From contig DILT01000010.1 in assembly GCA_002425185.1 (NCBI GenBank), positions 434,001 to 498,000 of the forward strand: DNA of 64,000 nt, read 5' to 3'. The position numbers were made by a program, and so were the translations under genes. Position 1 is the stretch's first letter. Each line of letters begins with the position of its first letter. The stretch is from Flammeovirgaceae bacterium UBA5585. Its GTDB lineage: Bacteria > Bacteroidota > Bacteroidia > Cytophagales > Cyclobacteriaceae. Shown piece by piece: positions 25,605-33,240 of this stretch. The notes under the pieces were generated by a model that saw nothing but the letters and a program-made list of their open reading frames with translations, did no database searches and was not told the DNA's origin.

Positions 25605-26225
25605 TCAATTCTGCCTGGGTTTTAATTCACCCCGTACAAGTTGATTGTATTCATCGCATGTTAGTTGTCCGTGCTTATCACAGTATTGACACGATTTATA
25701 CTCATTACCAAAAGCGCCTTTCTTTATTATTACGGTTGTGCCTTTGCAAACCGGGCAGATCACTTTTCCGGTGGGGCCACAGTCAATATCGTAACTCTGC
25801 GACAGAACTTGCTTTACTTTTGTTGCTTCTTTGGAACGCTCAACCAGTACTTCGGCTTCGGCTTTTTTGAGTAATTCCAGTGCTTCACTATAATGCTGTC
25901 CGGTGGTGCCTTTTAATTGAATGTATTTGTTTAACCAATCCGTGCTTTGCTTGAATTTGTTCAGGTAAAATGAATTTTTGCCAAAGTAAAAGGTGAGATC
26001 AGAAGGAACCCCCTTAATATTATTCAGTACATACACGAATTTTTCATCAGCCTCAGTGTACATACCCTGATTCATTTCTTCTATGCCCTGATCCATGGTT
26101 CGGAGCAAGGACGCTCTTTTGGCTTGCTCCTGATCGGCCCGCAATTGCTGAGCAGCATTTTTGTCCGCTTGCGCTAAAGAGAAAATGGAAATAGAAAAGA
26201 GTAGTAGAGAAAAAACCTGTTTCAT
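25605..26225 (-). CDS. Secreted protein with C-terminal zinc-ribbon-like motif
   Basis: A 206-residue exported protein (signal peptide ending near FSLAQA). The middle is helical and TPR-like (EMNQGMYTEADEKFVYVLNN, KQSTDWLNKYIQLKG). The C-terminal part carries CxxC pairs, CPVCKGTTVI and CQYCDKHGQLTC, like a DnaJ-type zinc-binding module. Function is unknown; the zinc module suggests protein binding in the periplasm. It follows the ACMSD gene by 6 bp on the same strand. Confidence 0.75.
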   Translation of the reverse strand: MKQVFSLLLFSISIFSLAQADKNAAQQLRADQEQAKRASLLRTMDQGIEEMNQGMYTEADEKFVYVLNNIKGVPSDLTFYFGKNSFYLNKFKQSTDWLNKYIQLKGTTGQHYSEALELLKKAEAEVLVERSKEATKVKQVLSQSYDIDCGPTGKVICPVCKGTTVIIKKGAFGNEYKSCQYCDKHGQLTCDEYNQLVRGELKPRQN

Positions 26226-26231
26226 GCCTCG

Positions 26232-27239
26232 CTATTCAAATCGTTCTTTGTTTGCACCTAACCAAGCCAGTGGTGCTTTGTAGAATATATCTTCTTTCAC
26301 AGATGTGTCAAGATTCATGCCTTCAATAAACTTGCCAATTTCCAAATCTCCAAGCGGAAAAGGGTAATCGGAGCCAAGAACTACTTTTTTGGATCCGATC
26401 ATTTTGAGTACATATTCCAGCATCATAGGGTCGTGTGTGATGCTATCAACCCAGAATTTGCCCAAATAGTTACGCGGGTTTACCGGGTTATCCATTGCCA
26501 CCAGGTCGGGCCGGCAATTGAACCCATGTTCAATGCGCCCCAATGTTGCCAGAAAAGAGCCGCCCGCATGTGAAAACATAACACGAAGCATAGGGAGCTT
26601 TTCAAAAATGCCACTGAAAATCATGGAGCAAATGGCACGGGTGGTTTCCGCGGGCATACCCACCAGCCAGGGCAGCCAGTAGCGTTGCATATTTTTTTGT
26701 CCCATCATGTTCCAGGGATGAACCATTACCGCCATGCCCAGTTTTTCGCATGCTTCAAAAATGGGGAAGAAGCGGTCTTCATTGAGGTTCAGGTCGTTTA
26801 TGTTCGATCCGATTTGTATGCCTTGCAATCCTATTTTTTTACACCGCTCAAGTTCCTGCACAGCCAGTTCGGTATCCTGCATGGGTAGTGTGCCTAACCC
26901 CAGGTAGTGTTTAGGATGTTTTTCAATTAGTTCGGCAATGTGATCGTTCAGGAATTGGGACAGGTCGAGACAATCCAACGGTTTGGCCCAGTATGAAAAC
27001 ATAACCGGTATGGTGCACACCACCTGAACCTGTGTGTTGAAGTGAGCATATTCGTCAATTCTGAGTTTCGGGTTCCATGCGTTTTCCTTGATCTCGCGAA
27101 AGAACTGGTTGCCCCGCATCATTTTGGCAGAGCCTTTTTTATGATGCTGTAAATAGATAAAATCGCCATACCCGAATTTCTCACTCCAGTTGGGGAGTTT
27201 TTTGGGGATAATGTGGGTATGGGTATCGATTTTAAGCAT
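26232..27239 (-). CDS. acmsd: 2-amino-3-carboxymuconate-6-semialdehyde decarboxylase (ACMSD-like)
   Basis: The 335-residue amidohydrolase-superfamily protein closely follows the ACMSD sequence as I remember it from animals: IDTHTHIIPKKLP (metal ligands HxH), TIPVMFSYWAKP, YWLPWLVGMPAETTRAICSM, FSHAGGSFLATLGRIEHGF and VLGSDYPFPLGDLE. ACMSD diverts the kynurenine pathway of tryptophan breakdown away from quinolinate and NAD. I use the ATG at 27239 (MLKIDTHTHI). No other kynurenine gene is nearby, so the pathway must be encoded elsewhere or the true substrate is a related one. Confidence 0.88.
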   Translation of the reverse strand: MLKIDTHTHIIPKKLPNWSEKFGYGDFIYLQHHKKGSAKMMRGNQFFREIKENAWNPKLRIDEYAHFNTQVQVVCTIPVMFSYWAKPLDCLDLSQFLNDHIAELIEKHPKHYLGLGTLPMQDTELAVQELERCKKIGLQGIQIGSNINDLNLNEDRFFPIFEACEKLGMAVMVHPWNMMGQKNMQRYWLPWLVGMPAETTRAICSMIFSGIFEKLPMLRVMFSHAGGSFLATLGRIEHGFNCRPDLVAMDNPVNPRNYLGKFWVDSITHDPMMLEYVLKMIGSKKVVLGSDYPFPLGDLEIGKFIEGMNLDTSVKEDIFYKAPLAWLGANKERFE

Positions 27240-27318
27240 GGATTTCTTCAGGCAATCCTGCAATATCGGGGATTTTTACATGTGTTAAAATTTTTAGCTG
27301 AAGCTTAAAGGAGTAGAG

Positions 27319-28164
27319 TTACTTTTTAAGAAACATTTCAAAAACCAACCTGATGCCCGCACTCACCCACGGATCAAGAATATTTTCACCACTTATTCCC
27401 TTGCCATAGGTCATGTCGATTTGGAATAAATCGCTGAAAAAATGTCTGAAGCCAAGTTGATATGAAATTCCACTTCCCGGTACATAGGGATCACCCGAGA
27501 AAATCTCAGCTACCAGATGAAAGCCTTTGCCGGTATGTATCTGTGTTCCTAATCCCCACGTGCCGATTAATTCATCTTCACCGGCACTATGTAGGTAATT
27601 TCCTCCTCCGTTGAGGTGAAGCAGTACCTGATCACCTTCACCAAATGATTGGGAAACAGTAAGGAAACCAAAAGTACCGTATCCCTCTGGTTTAACAGAA
27701 CCCTGGCCGTAAGGAAGGAATGTGCCCACAACCGCCCCGATTCCAGGTAATTTGTTGGGGAAATATTCCTTAAACAATACCTTAGCCTGGATCAGTGGTA
27801 ACGCATAGGCAAATCCTTTTTCTTCAGCACCTTTATCATAACCCCACACACCGCCCAACGTCAATTCAAGCCAGGATGTTGGCCCATAGGCTCCTAGAAT
27901 CCAATTCTCCATTCCATGTTTATCGAACCGCATCCAGGTTTCCAGTTGCGCCAGTCGCGCCCCCACAACCCGCGAATCATCTGTTATAAAAGGGCGAACC
28001 ATTTTTTGATTTTTAGTAGCCGGCTCATCAACTAATAGAAAATCAGCATTTTTTGATGCCGATAGAACATAGGGATCGTGTACCTTAAAGGGATTGAAAG
28101 TAACTTGTGCCTGGGCAATACAGATTTTGAGTGTCAGTATCAGACTAATGGAAGAGAATTTCAT
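27319..28164 (-). CDS. Predicted outer-membrane transporter-like protein
   Basis: A 281-residue exported protein (signal peptide ending near CIAQAQ) with many amphipathic strands (LTLGGVWGYDKG, GTWGLGTQIHTGKGFHLVAE, FFSDLFQIDMTYGKG) and a C-terminal aromatic pattern, consistent with an outer-membrane beta-barrel. I cannot name the substrate or family. It lies 79 bp upstream of the ACMSD gene on the same strand and might be linked to it. The ATG at 28164 is used; a GTG one codon upstream is possible. Confidence 0.7.
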   Translation of the reverse strand: MKFSSISLILTLKICIAQAQVTFNPFKVHDPYVLSASKNADFLLVDEPATKNQKMVRPFITDDSRVVGARLAQLETWMRFDKHGMENWILGAYGPTSWLELTLGGVWGYDKGAEEKGFAYALPLIQAKVLFKEYFPNKLPGIGAVVGTFLPYGQGSVKPEGYGTFGFLTVSQSFGEGDQVLLHLNGGGNYLHSAGEDELIGTWGLGTQIHTGKGFHLVAEIFSGDPYVPGSGISYQLGFRHFFSDLFQIDMTYGKGISGENILDPWVSAGIRLVFEMFLKK

Positions 28165-28248
28165 CACGTACCAGTTTTGAAATTCAAATAAGTAACGGAA
28201 ACTTAAACAGGCAAGTTAAAAACTACTAATGTAAACGATAACATTCAT

Positions 28249-28911
28249 CTACTCACTGGTATCCCACTGCACACTCTCTTTAAGTGTGCGCTCATCATAG
28301 TAAAGTCCATACTGATCCAACACGTCTTGCGGTACACCATTCCAACGATTGGGTGTGTTGCCGGCATAGCCAAGATCCTTTAGTCCCATCTGACTCGTAA
28401 AAAATCCTGTGGCGGTTAAATCGCGTAGCAGGTTGAAAAAAGTTACGCCTTGTTTCATCTCGGGTTTTGCTTTGTCGGGGTAGGCAATTTCATCCACAAG
28501 GGCAAGCTGTTGTTCTGAGGAAGAATCGATGAAGGTTTTGTTATGTCGCTTGAGGCATTGAACATCAAGCCATTTTAAACCACCCCTCATAGGCAATTGG
28601 TGACGGGGCATATCTTTAACAATGAATTCAATGAAATCATGCACGCCTGCATCGGTTGCACTTCCACTGGTTTCATCTTTCGGAATAATGATGTCGATTA
28701 ATACTTTGATGGTATTCATTTCATGATCGTCAAAGAATTTTTCTGCTAGCAGTTTCTGATCGCGCACCAGTTCGGATGGATGCCGGTCGATGCCTGATGT
28801 TTTTACCGGGGTTGCTGCGGTTTCTTTTCTATTCGCATCGCACGATTGCAACAACACACCTGAAGAAATGGCTGTTAAGGCTATGGCTTTTAGGGAGTCT
28901 CGTCTTTTCAT
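28249..28911 (-). CDS. Gluconate 2-dehydrogenase subunit 3 family protein
   Basis: The 220-residue small subunit partners a GMC oxidoreductase. It has a twin-arginine type N-terminus (MKRRDSLKAIALTAISSG) ending in a lipobox-like LLQSC, then the subunit 3 core DIIIPKDETSGSATDAGVHDFIEFI and the C-terminal TGFFTSQMGLKDLGYAGNTP. It probably escorts the folded flavoprotein through the Tat system. Its flavoprotein partner is encoded upstream at 29398, with a four-helix-bundle gene between. Confidence 0.9.
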   Translation of the reverse strand: MKRRDSLKAIALTAISSGVLLQSCDANRKETAATPVKTSGIDRHPSELVRDQKLLAEKFFDDHEMNTIKVLIDIIIPKDETSGSATDAGVHDFIEFIVKDMPRHQLPMRGGLKWLDVQCLKRHNKTFIDSSSEQQLALVDEIAYPDKAKPEMKQGVTFFNLLRDLTATGFFTSQMGLKDLGYAGNTPNRWNGVPQDVLDQYGLYYDERTLKESVQWDTSE

Positions 28912-28962
28912 TGTGTTGATGTGTTAAGGTGTAAATGTGCTAATGTGTTCGTGTGCTTTTAT
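28912..28962. repeat. Low-complexity word repeat, left flank of four-helix-bundle gene
   Basis: The segment is built of TGTGTTGATGTGTTAAG, AAATGTGCTAATGTG and TTCGTGTGC words. The inverse of the same words (TTACACACACTAACACATCAGC) is found on the other side of the 28940-29338 gene at about 29354-29397. Confidence 0.55.
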
Positions 28963-29338
28963 CCTTGTTCTTATCTTTATTTCTTAAATATCGAATGAAG
29001 GCAAGTGTAGTGTTTTTTGTTTCTTCTGCTTTGTCACGAATTTCTATGATCTTATTGAGAGATAAATATTTCATATCTTCTAACGTATAGGTAATACTTT
29101 TGACTTCAATTGAAGATGATTGTGAAAAATCTAAAAATCTTATAAATTCTTTTGTGCTGTATCTGCCAAAGCCTTCTGCAATATTATTCATTGATGATAA
29201 GGCAGCGCTCTTAATTTGATCACGTGTTTCAAAATCTTTTGCAAGCTTACCTTCATCACAAGCCTGATAAACAAGACGCACAAGTTCTCTTGCTAATTGC
29301 CAGCATCTCAAATCTTCAAATCGTGTAACTTTAGTCAT
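28940..29338 (-). CDS. Four-helix-bundle protein (S23 / IVP family), second copy
   Basis: The 132-residue protein belongs to the other common branch of this family: FEDLRCWQLARELVRLVY, then SAALSSMNNIAEGFGRYSTKEFIRFLDFSQSS, with SIEVKSITYTLEDMKYL. Function is unknown; the fold is a four-helix bundle. It interrupts a GMC oxidoreductase / subunit 3 operon on the same strand and is bordered by inverted low-complexity words, as are the two other copies in the window (4336 and 51457). Confidence 0.85.
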   Translation of the reverse strand: MTKVTRFEDLRCWQLARELVRLVYQACDEGKLAKDFETRDQIKSAALSSMNNIAEGFGRYSTKEFIRFLDFSQSSSIEVKSITYTLEDMKYLSLNKIIEIRDKAEETKNTTLAFIRYLRNKDKNKDKSTRTH

Positions 29339-29353
29339 GTCCTTAAAGCTTAA

Positions 29354-29397
29354 TGCTTACACACACTAACACATCAGCACTCCCTAACATCAGCACA
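29354..29397. repeat. Low-complexity word repeat, right flank of four-helix-bundle gene
   Basis: ACACACTAACACATCAGCAC and CTAACATCAGCACATTATA fill the gap up to the GMC oxidoreductase stop. They are inverted relative to the words at 28912-28962. Confidence 0.5.
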
Positions 29398-31137
29398 TTA
29401 TAAATTCTGTTGTTTAAACTGCTCAATAATATAATCGGATGCCCGCCACGATAAAGCCAGGATGGTCCACGTTGGATTTTTATCAGCCTGCGATACAAAC
29501 GGCCCGCCATCTACCACAAAAAGATTTTTGCAGTCGTGGGCCTGGTTGAATTTATTTACTACCGATCGCTTTGGGTCATTACCCATACGGGTTGTTCCTA
29601 CCTCGTGAATGATTCTTCCCGGAGCTTCAAGCCCGTAGTTGTTCTCGGGTCCGGCAATTCCCCAGGTAATTACAGCGCCCATGTTGTGCATCATTTCCTG
29701 GAAGGTTTCCTGCATGTGCTTAGCCTGCTGAACTTCGTGATCACTCCATTTATAATTAAAGCGCAATACAGGTATGCCAAACTTATCCACTGTTCCGTTC
29801 GGATCTATTTCACAGTAGTTACTCTCCAATGCAATGGCTTCACCACGTCCGGCCATGCCAACGTTGGCACCCCAGTAATACCGGTAGTCATCTTTTAAGG
29901 CCGCGCCATATCCGCCACCGGATTTCTGTGTTCCATTCCGATCTGGAAAACGGCCGTTCAGTCCTTGTATACCAAAACCAAACCCATAACCGGGCATGCC
30001 CATACCACCCCAGTATTCAATGTGGTATCCGCGAGGGAAATTAAGTTTCTTGTTGTCTAACCACCAGGGTGTGTACACATGCATACCGCCAACGCCATCT
30101 TCATTGTAACGCGTGCGACCAAAAAGTTTTGGGAGCACACCGCCAATGGCTGCACCGGTTGAATCATGCAGGTATTTCCCGACTACATTACTGGAGTTCG
30201 CCAATCCGTTGGGATGCGTTTTTGATTTTGAGTTCAATAACAACCGGGCCGACTCACACGCACTGGCGGCCAACACAACTACTTTTGCTTTGATCTGGTA
30301 TTCCTGCAAATCATCTTTTGCTAAGTACGATACACCCGTAGCTTTCCCGCTTTCATCGGTCAGCACTTCGCGTACCATGGCGTTCACAATCACATCAAGG
30401 TTGTTGGTTTTTGTAGCCGGTTTGATCAGGCATGATGATGAAGAAAAATCTCCGTACACCGTACACCCTCTGTTGCATTGTGCGCAGTAAAAGCAAGCAC
30501 CTCGGTCCTCGTTGATCTTTTTTGTAAGAATGGATAATCGGGAAGGTATTACGGGAATATTTTGTTTAGATGCAGCTTCCTTAATGATAAGTTCATGAAG
30601 CCTTGGCTTCGGTGGCGGAAGAAATTTTCCGTCCGGTTCATTGGGTATTCCTTCTTTGCTTCCAAAAACTCCGATCAGGTCATCTACTTTATCGTAGTAA
30701 GGAGCAACGTCATCATAGCCAATGGGCCAATCTTCACCTAATCCATCACGACTTTTACCTTTAAAATCTTTCGGCCCAAAGCGCAATGAAATTCTTCCCC
30801 AGTGGTTGGTCCTTCCGCCCAGCATGCGCGAACGAAACCAGTCGAATTGTGTACCCGGTACCCGCGTGTAGGGTTCTCCCTCCATCTCCCAGCCGCCATA
30901 GGCAGCATCAAAATCCCCAAACGGACGAAACGTTGTGCCGGCACCTCTTCGCAAGGATTCCCACGGCCATTTTAGCTGCGTTACATTTTTTGCGGGATCA
31001 TACCAGGGGCCGGCTTCCAATACCACTACTTTTAAACCAGCTTGTGTAAGCACGTAGGCCGCCATGCCGCCACCGGCACCTGAGCCAACAATGCATACAT
31101 CATATTGATTAGAATTCTCTTTGATTTGAAACGGCAT
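29398..31137 (-). CDS. GMC family oxidoreductase
   Basis: A 579-residue FAD-dependent alcohol/sugar dehydrogenase of the gluconate 2-dehydrogenase large-subunit type. It has the Rossmann motif CIVGSGAGGGMAAYVL (about 15-30), SRMLGGRTNHWGRISLRFGP (FAD attachment loop region), a CAQCNRGCTVYGDFSSSSC cysteine cluster and the C-terminal VVDGGPFVSQADKNPTWTILAL with the active-site Asn. It lacks its own signal and is probably exported with subunit 3. The substrate, likely a sugar or sugar acid, is not determined. Confidence 0.92.
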   Translation of the reverse strand: MPFQIKENSNQYDVCIVGSGAGGGMAAYVLTQAGLKVVVLEAGPWYDPAKNVTQLKWPWESLRRGAGTTFRPFGDFDAAYGGWEMEGEPYTRVPGTQFDWFRSRMLGGRTNHWGRISLRFGPKDFKGKSRDGLGEDWPIGYDDVAPYYDKVDDLIGVFGSKEGIPNEPDGKFLPPPKPRLHELIIKEAASKQNIPVIPSRLSILTKKINEDRGACFYCAQCNRGCTVYGDFSSSSCLIKPATKTNNLDVIVNAMVREVLTDESGKATGVSYLAKDDLQEYQIKAKVVVLAASACESARLLLNSKSKTHPNGLANSSNVVGKYLHDSTGAAIGGVLPKLFGRTRYNEDGVGGMHVYTPWWLDNKKLNFPRGYHIEYWGGMGMPGYGFGFGIQGLNGRFPDRNGTQKSGGGYGAALKDDYRYYWGANVGMAGRGEAIALESNYCEIDPNGTVDKFGIPVLRFNYKWSDHEVQQAKHMQETFQEMMHNMGAVITWGIAGPENNYGLEAPGRIIHEVGTTRMGNDPKRSVVNKFNQAHDCKNLFVVDGGPFVSQADKNPTWTILALSWRASDYIIEQFKQQNL

Positions 31138-31154
31138 GAAGCAATAAGATTAAG

Positions 31155-31186
31155 TTCGTTAAATGTAAAATTTTCTTTTAAGTTTA
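31155..31186 (+). promoter_or_regulatory. Candidate promoter of the GH29 gene
   Basis: TTCG (31155-31158) and TAAGTTTA (31179-31186), 20 bp apart, each match the Bacteroidota boxes with one mismatch. They lie 20 bp before the GH29 start in the 62-68 bp divergent gap with the GMC gene. Confidence 0.3.
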
Positions 31187-31205
31187 AAAACGAAATATCG
31201 TGTTC

Positions 31206-32603
31206 ATGATCAGGTATTTTTCTTTAGTGGTTGTATGCTTTCTCTTAGCAAGCTGTTCTGCCAGGAAGCTTTCGCCTTTTGGTGCCACTCCTTCAGAAAG
31301 TCAGTTGCAGTGGCATGAGTTGGAATACTACATGTTCATACATTTTGGTCCGAATACGTTTACCAATGTGGAGTGGGGGCATGGTAGTGAAGACCCGAAA
31401 GTTTTTAATCCCACACAACTGGATTGCAGGCAATGGGCCGCTACTGCAAAACAAGCGGGCATGAAAGGAATTATCATCACGGCAAAGCATCACGATGGTT
31501 TCTGCTTATGGCCGAGTAAATTCAGTACCCATACCGTTCGCGAAAGTTTGTGGAAAAATGGAGAAGGTGATGTGTTGCGCGAACTTTCTGCTGCCTGCCG
31601 CGAATATGGGTTGAAGTTTGGTGTATATCTTTCTCCGTGGGATCGCAATCATCCCGATTACGGAACGCCTGGATACAACCAGGTTTTTGTAAACATGTTG
31701 GGAGAAGTGCTTACCAATTATGGTGAAGTGTTCGAACAATGGTTTGATGGTGCAAACGGTGAAGGACCGAATGGTAAAAAGCAGGAGTATGATTGGCCCT
31801 TTTTTAATAGTATGGTGTACAAACATCAGCCCAATGCCATTATTTTTAGTGATGCAGGACCCGGCTGCCGTTGGGTTGGAAATGAAAAGGGGTTTGCCGG
31901 ATTAACGAACTGGAACACGCTGAATGTTGAAAAGGTATATCCAGGTTACCCCGACTACCATGAACTTACTCCCGGGCATGAGGATGGCACACATTGGGTG
32001 CCGGCTGAATGCGATGTGTCTATTCGTCCGGGTTGGTTTTATAGTCCGGATACGGATGATAAAGTGAAGGCGTTGGAGGAGTTGGTTGAAATTTATTACG
32101 GATCAGTAGGTCGCGGTTCAAATTTATTATTGAATGTGCCGGTGGATCGGAGGGGACTGATTCCCTATGCGGACTCAGTTAGGCTGATGGAATTGGCTGA
32201 AGTAATTCATAATTCATTTGATAATAATTTAGCTGAACTGGCGAAGGTCAACGCAACATCTACATTTAAGAATTTTAATGCTGAGCATCTTGTTGATAAT
32301 CATTCACGGACTTATTGGGCTTCCGCAGATTCATCTGCTGAAATCGAATTGATATTTAACGAACCAAAAACCGTTAACCGGATTGTTCTTCAGGAAGGAA
32401 TTGAATACGGGCAGCGGGTGAAGGCATTTGCTGTTGATGTTTGGAAAGATGGCCGTTATGAAGAGCTTGATCGACAAACAACCATTGGTTACAAAAGAAT
32501 CTTAAGCTTCGGTGATCTTACCACAACCAAAGTCAGGGTAAGAATCACCAAAGCAAAAGCTCCACCCGTGTTGGATGGAATTCAACTCTTTAAAGTTGAG
32601 TAA
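31206..32603 (+). CDS. Alpha-L-fucosidase, GH29, lipoprotein
   Basis: This 465-residue lipoprotein (lipobox LLASC) is a GH29 retaining fucosidase. The catalytic domain shows IITAKHHDGFCLWPSKFSTH (about 88-107), KFGVYLSPWDRNHPDYG and the nucleophile motif EQWFDGANGEGPNG. From about 345 to the end there is an F5/8 type C (discoidin-like) carbohydrate-binding module (NHSRTYWASADSSAEIEL). It would release fucose from glycans at the cell surface. I use the ATG at 31206; a GTG two codons earlier is possible. It is convergent with the next gene, with a 6-bp gap. Confidence 0.92.
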   Translation: MIRYFSLVVVCFLLASCSARKLSPFGATPSESQLQWHELEYYMFIHFGPNTFTNVEWGHGSEDPKVFNPTQLDCRQWAATAKQAGMKGIIITAKHHDGFCLWPSKFSTHTVRESLWKNGEGDVLRELSAACREYGLKFGVYLSPWDRNHPDYGTPGYNQVFVNMLGEVLTNYGEVFEQWFDGANGEGPNGKKQEYDWPFFNSMVYKHQPNAIIFSDAGPGCRWVGNEKGFAGLTNWNTLNVEKVYPGYPDYHELTPGHEDGTHWVPAECDVSIRPGWFYSPDTDDKVKALEELVEIYYGSVGRGSNLLLNVPVDRRGLIPYADSVRLMELAEVIHNSFDNNLAELAKVNATSTFKNFNAEHLVDNHSRTYWASADSSAEIELIFNEPKTVNRIVLQEGIEYGQRVKAFAVDVWKDGRYEELDRQTTIGYKRILSFGDLTTTKVRVRITKAKAPPVLDGIQLFKVE

Positions 32604-32609
32604 CATTAA

Positions 32610-32870
32610 TTATTCACCTCTCCTGCGTTTTACCCTTCTGTCAGTTCTGGTTTGTTTGCGGTCAATCCGGTCGCCCCGCCTTTCAACGCGGTTGTCAACA
32701 CGGCCGTAACCATTGGGGTTGCGCTTCTCAATACGTTCCTGGCGATTTTGGTTTACGTTTTCACGCTTTTGTAAATTCTTCTGGCGTATGTTTTGGTCAG
32801 ACTGAGCCATAACAGTGTTGGCAGTGATTAGAAATAGTGCAAAAAGGCTTATTAAAATCCTGGTTTTCAT
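32610..32870 (-). CDS. Small secreted Arg/Asn-rich protein
   Basis: An 86-residue protein with a signal peptide (ending near NTVMAQ) followed by a highly basic, repetitive tail rich in Arg, Asn, Gln and Asp (RGDRIDRKQTRTDRRVKRRR). No domain is recognised. Such low-complexity basic exported peptides are common in Bacteroidota and have no assigned function. It lies 52 bp downstream of yidD. Confidence 0.65.
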   Translation of the reverse strand: MKTRILISLFALFLITANTVMAQSDQNIRQKNLQKRENVNQNRQERIEKRNPNGYGRVDNRVERRGDRIDRKQTRTDRRVKRRRGE

Positions 32871-32922
32871 TTTAGTTGTGTTTTAACGCTGTCTTTGATT
32901 GAACTCACCTGAAAAGGTTTAA

Positions 32923-33153
32923 TCAGGCATCTGATTTTTTTTTCGGCACCGGGTCATACCCGCTCGTTCCCCACGGATGGCATCGCGCTATACGCTTCAT
33001 ACCCAGCCATGTGCCTTTCAGCGCACCCCATTCCTGTATGGCCTCTATTGTATATTGAGAACATGAAGGCGTATGACGGCAATGCGGACCCAGAAACGGA
33101 GAAATACTGAGTTGGTAAAAACGGATGGGGAGGATGAAGATTTTCTTAAGCAT
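32923..33153 (-). CDS. yidD: Membrane protein insertion efficiency factor YidD
   Basis: A 76-residue protein of the YidD family, with FYQLSISPFLGPHCRHTPSCS, QEWGALKGTWLGMKRIARCHPWG and the C-terminal GYDPVP. YidD helps YidC-dependent insertion of inner-membrane proteins. The ATG at 33153 (MLKKIFILPI) is the family start; the ORF extending to 33195 would translate part of a palindromic repeat. yidC and rnpA are not adjacent. Confidence 0.94.
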   Translation of the reverse strand: MLKKIFILPIRFYQLSISPFLGPHCRHTPSCSQYTIEAIQEWGALKGTWLGMKRIARCHPWGTSGYDPVPKKKSDA

Positions 33154-33161
33154 CTTTTTTG

Positions 33162-33234
33162 GTTGCGAGCTACGAGCTGCGAGTTTCGAGTTCACTGTGG
33201 TTAACTAAAAAGCTCACAGCTCGTAGCTCGCAAC
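33162..33234. repeat. Palindromic repeat between yidD and cysS
   Basis: Perfect 18-bp inverted arms, GTTGCGAGCTACGAGCTG (33162-33179) and its complement (33217-33234), surround a 37-bp centre that itself contains GCGAGTTTCGAG. There is no T-run, so it is not a standard terminator, although it lies right after the cysS stop. It may fold strongly in RNA. Confidence 0.75.
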
Positions 33235-33240
33235 TCAAAG

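Noticed and set aside
30069..31049. Plus-strand ORFs inside the GMC oxidoreductase gene
   Set aside because: They are antisense shadows of a gene with clear FAD motifs.
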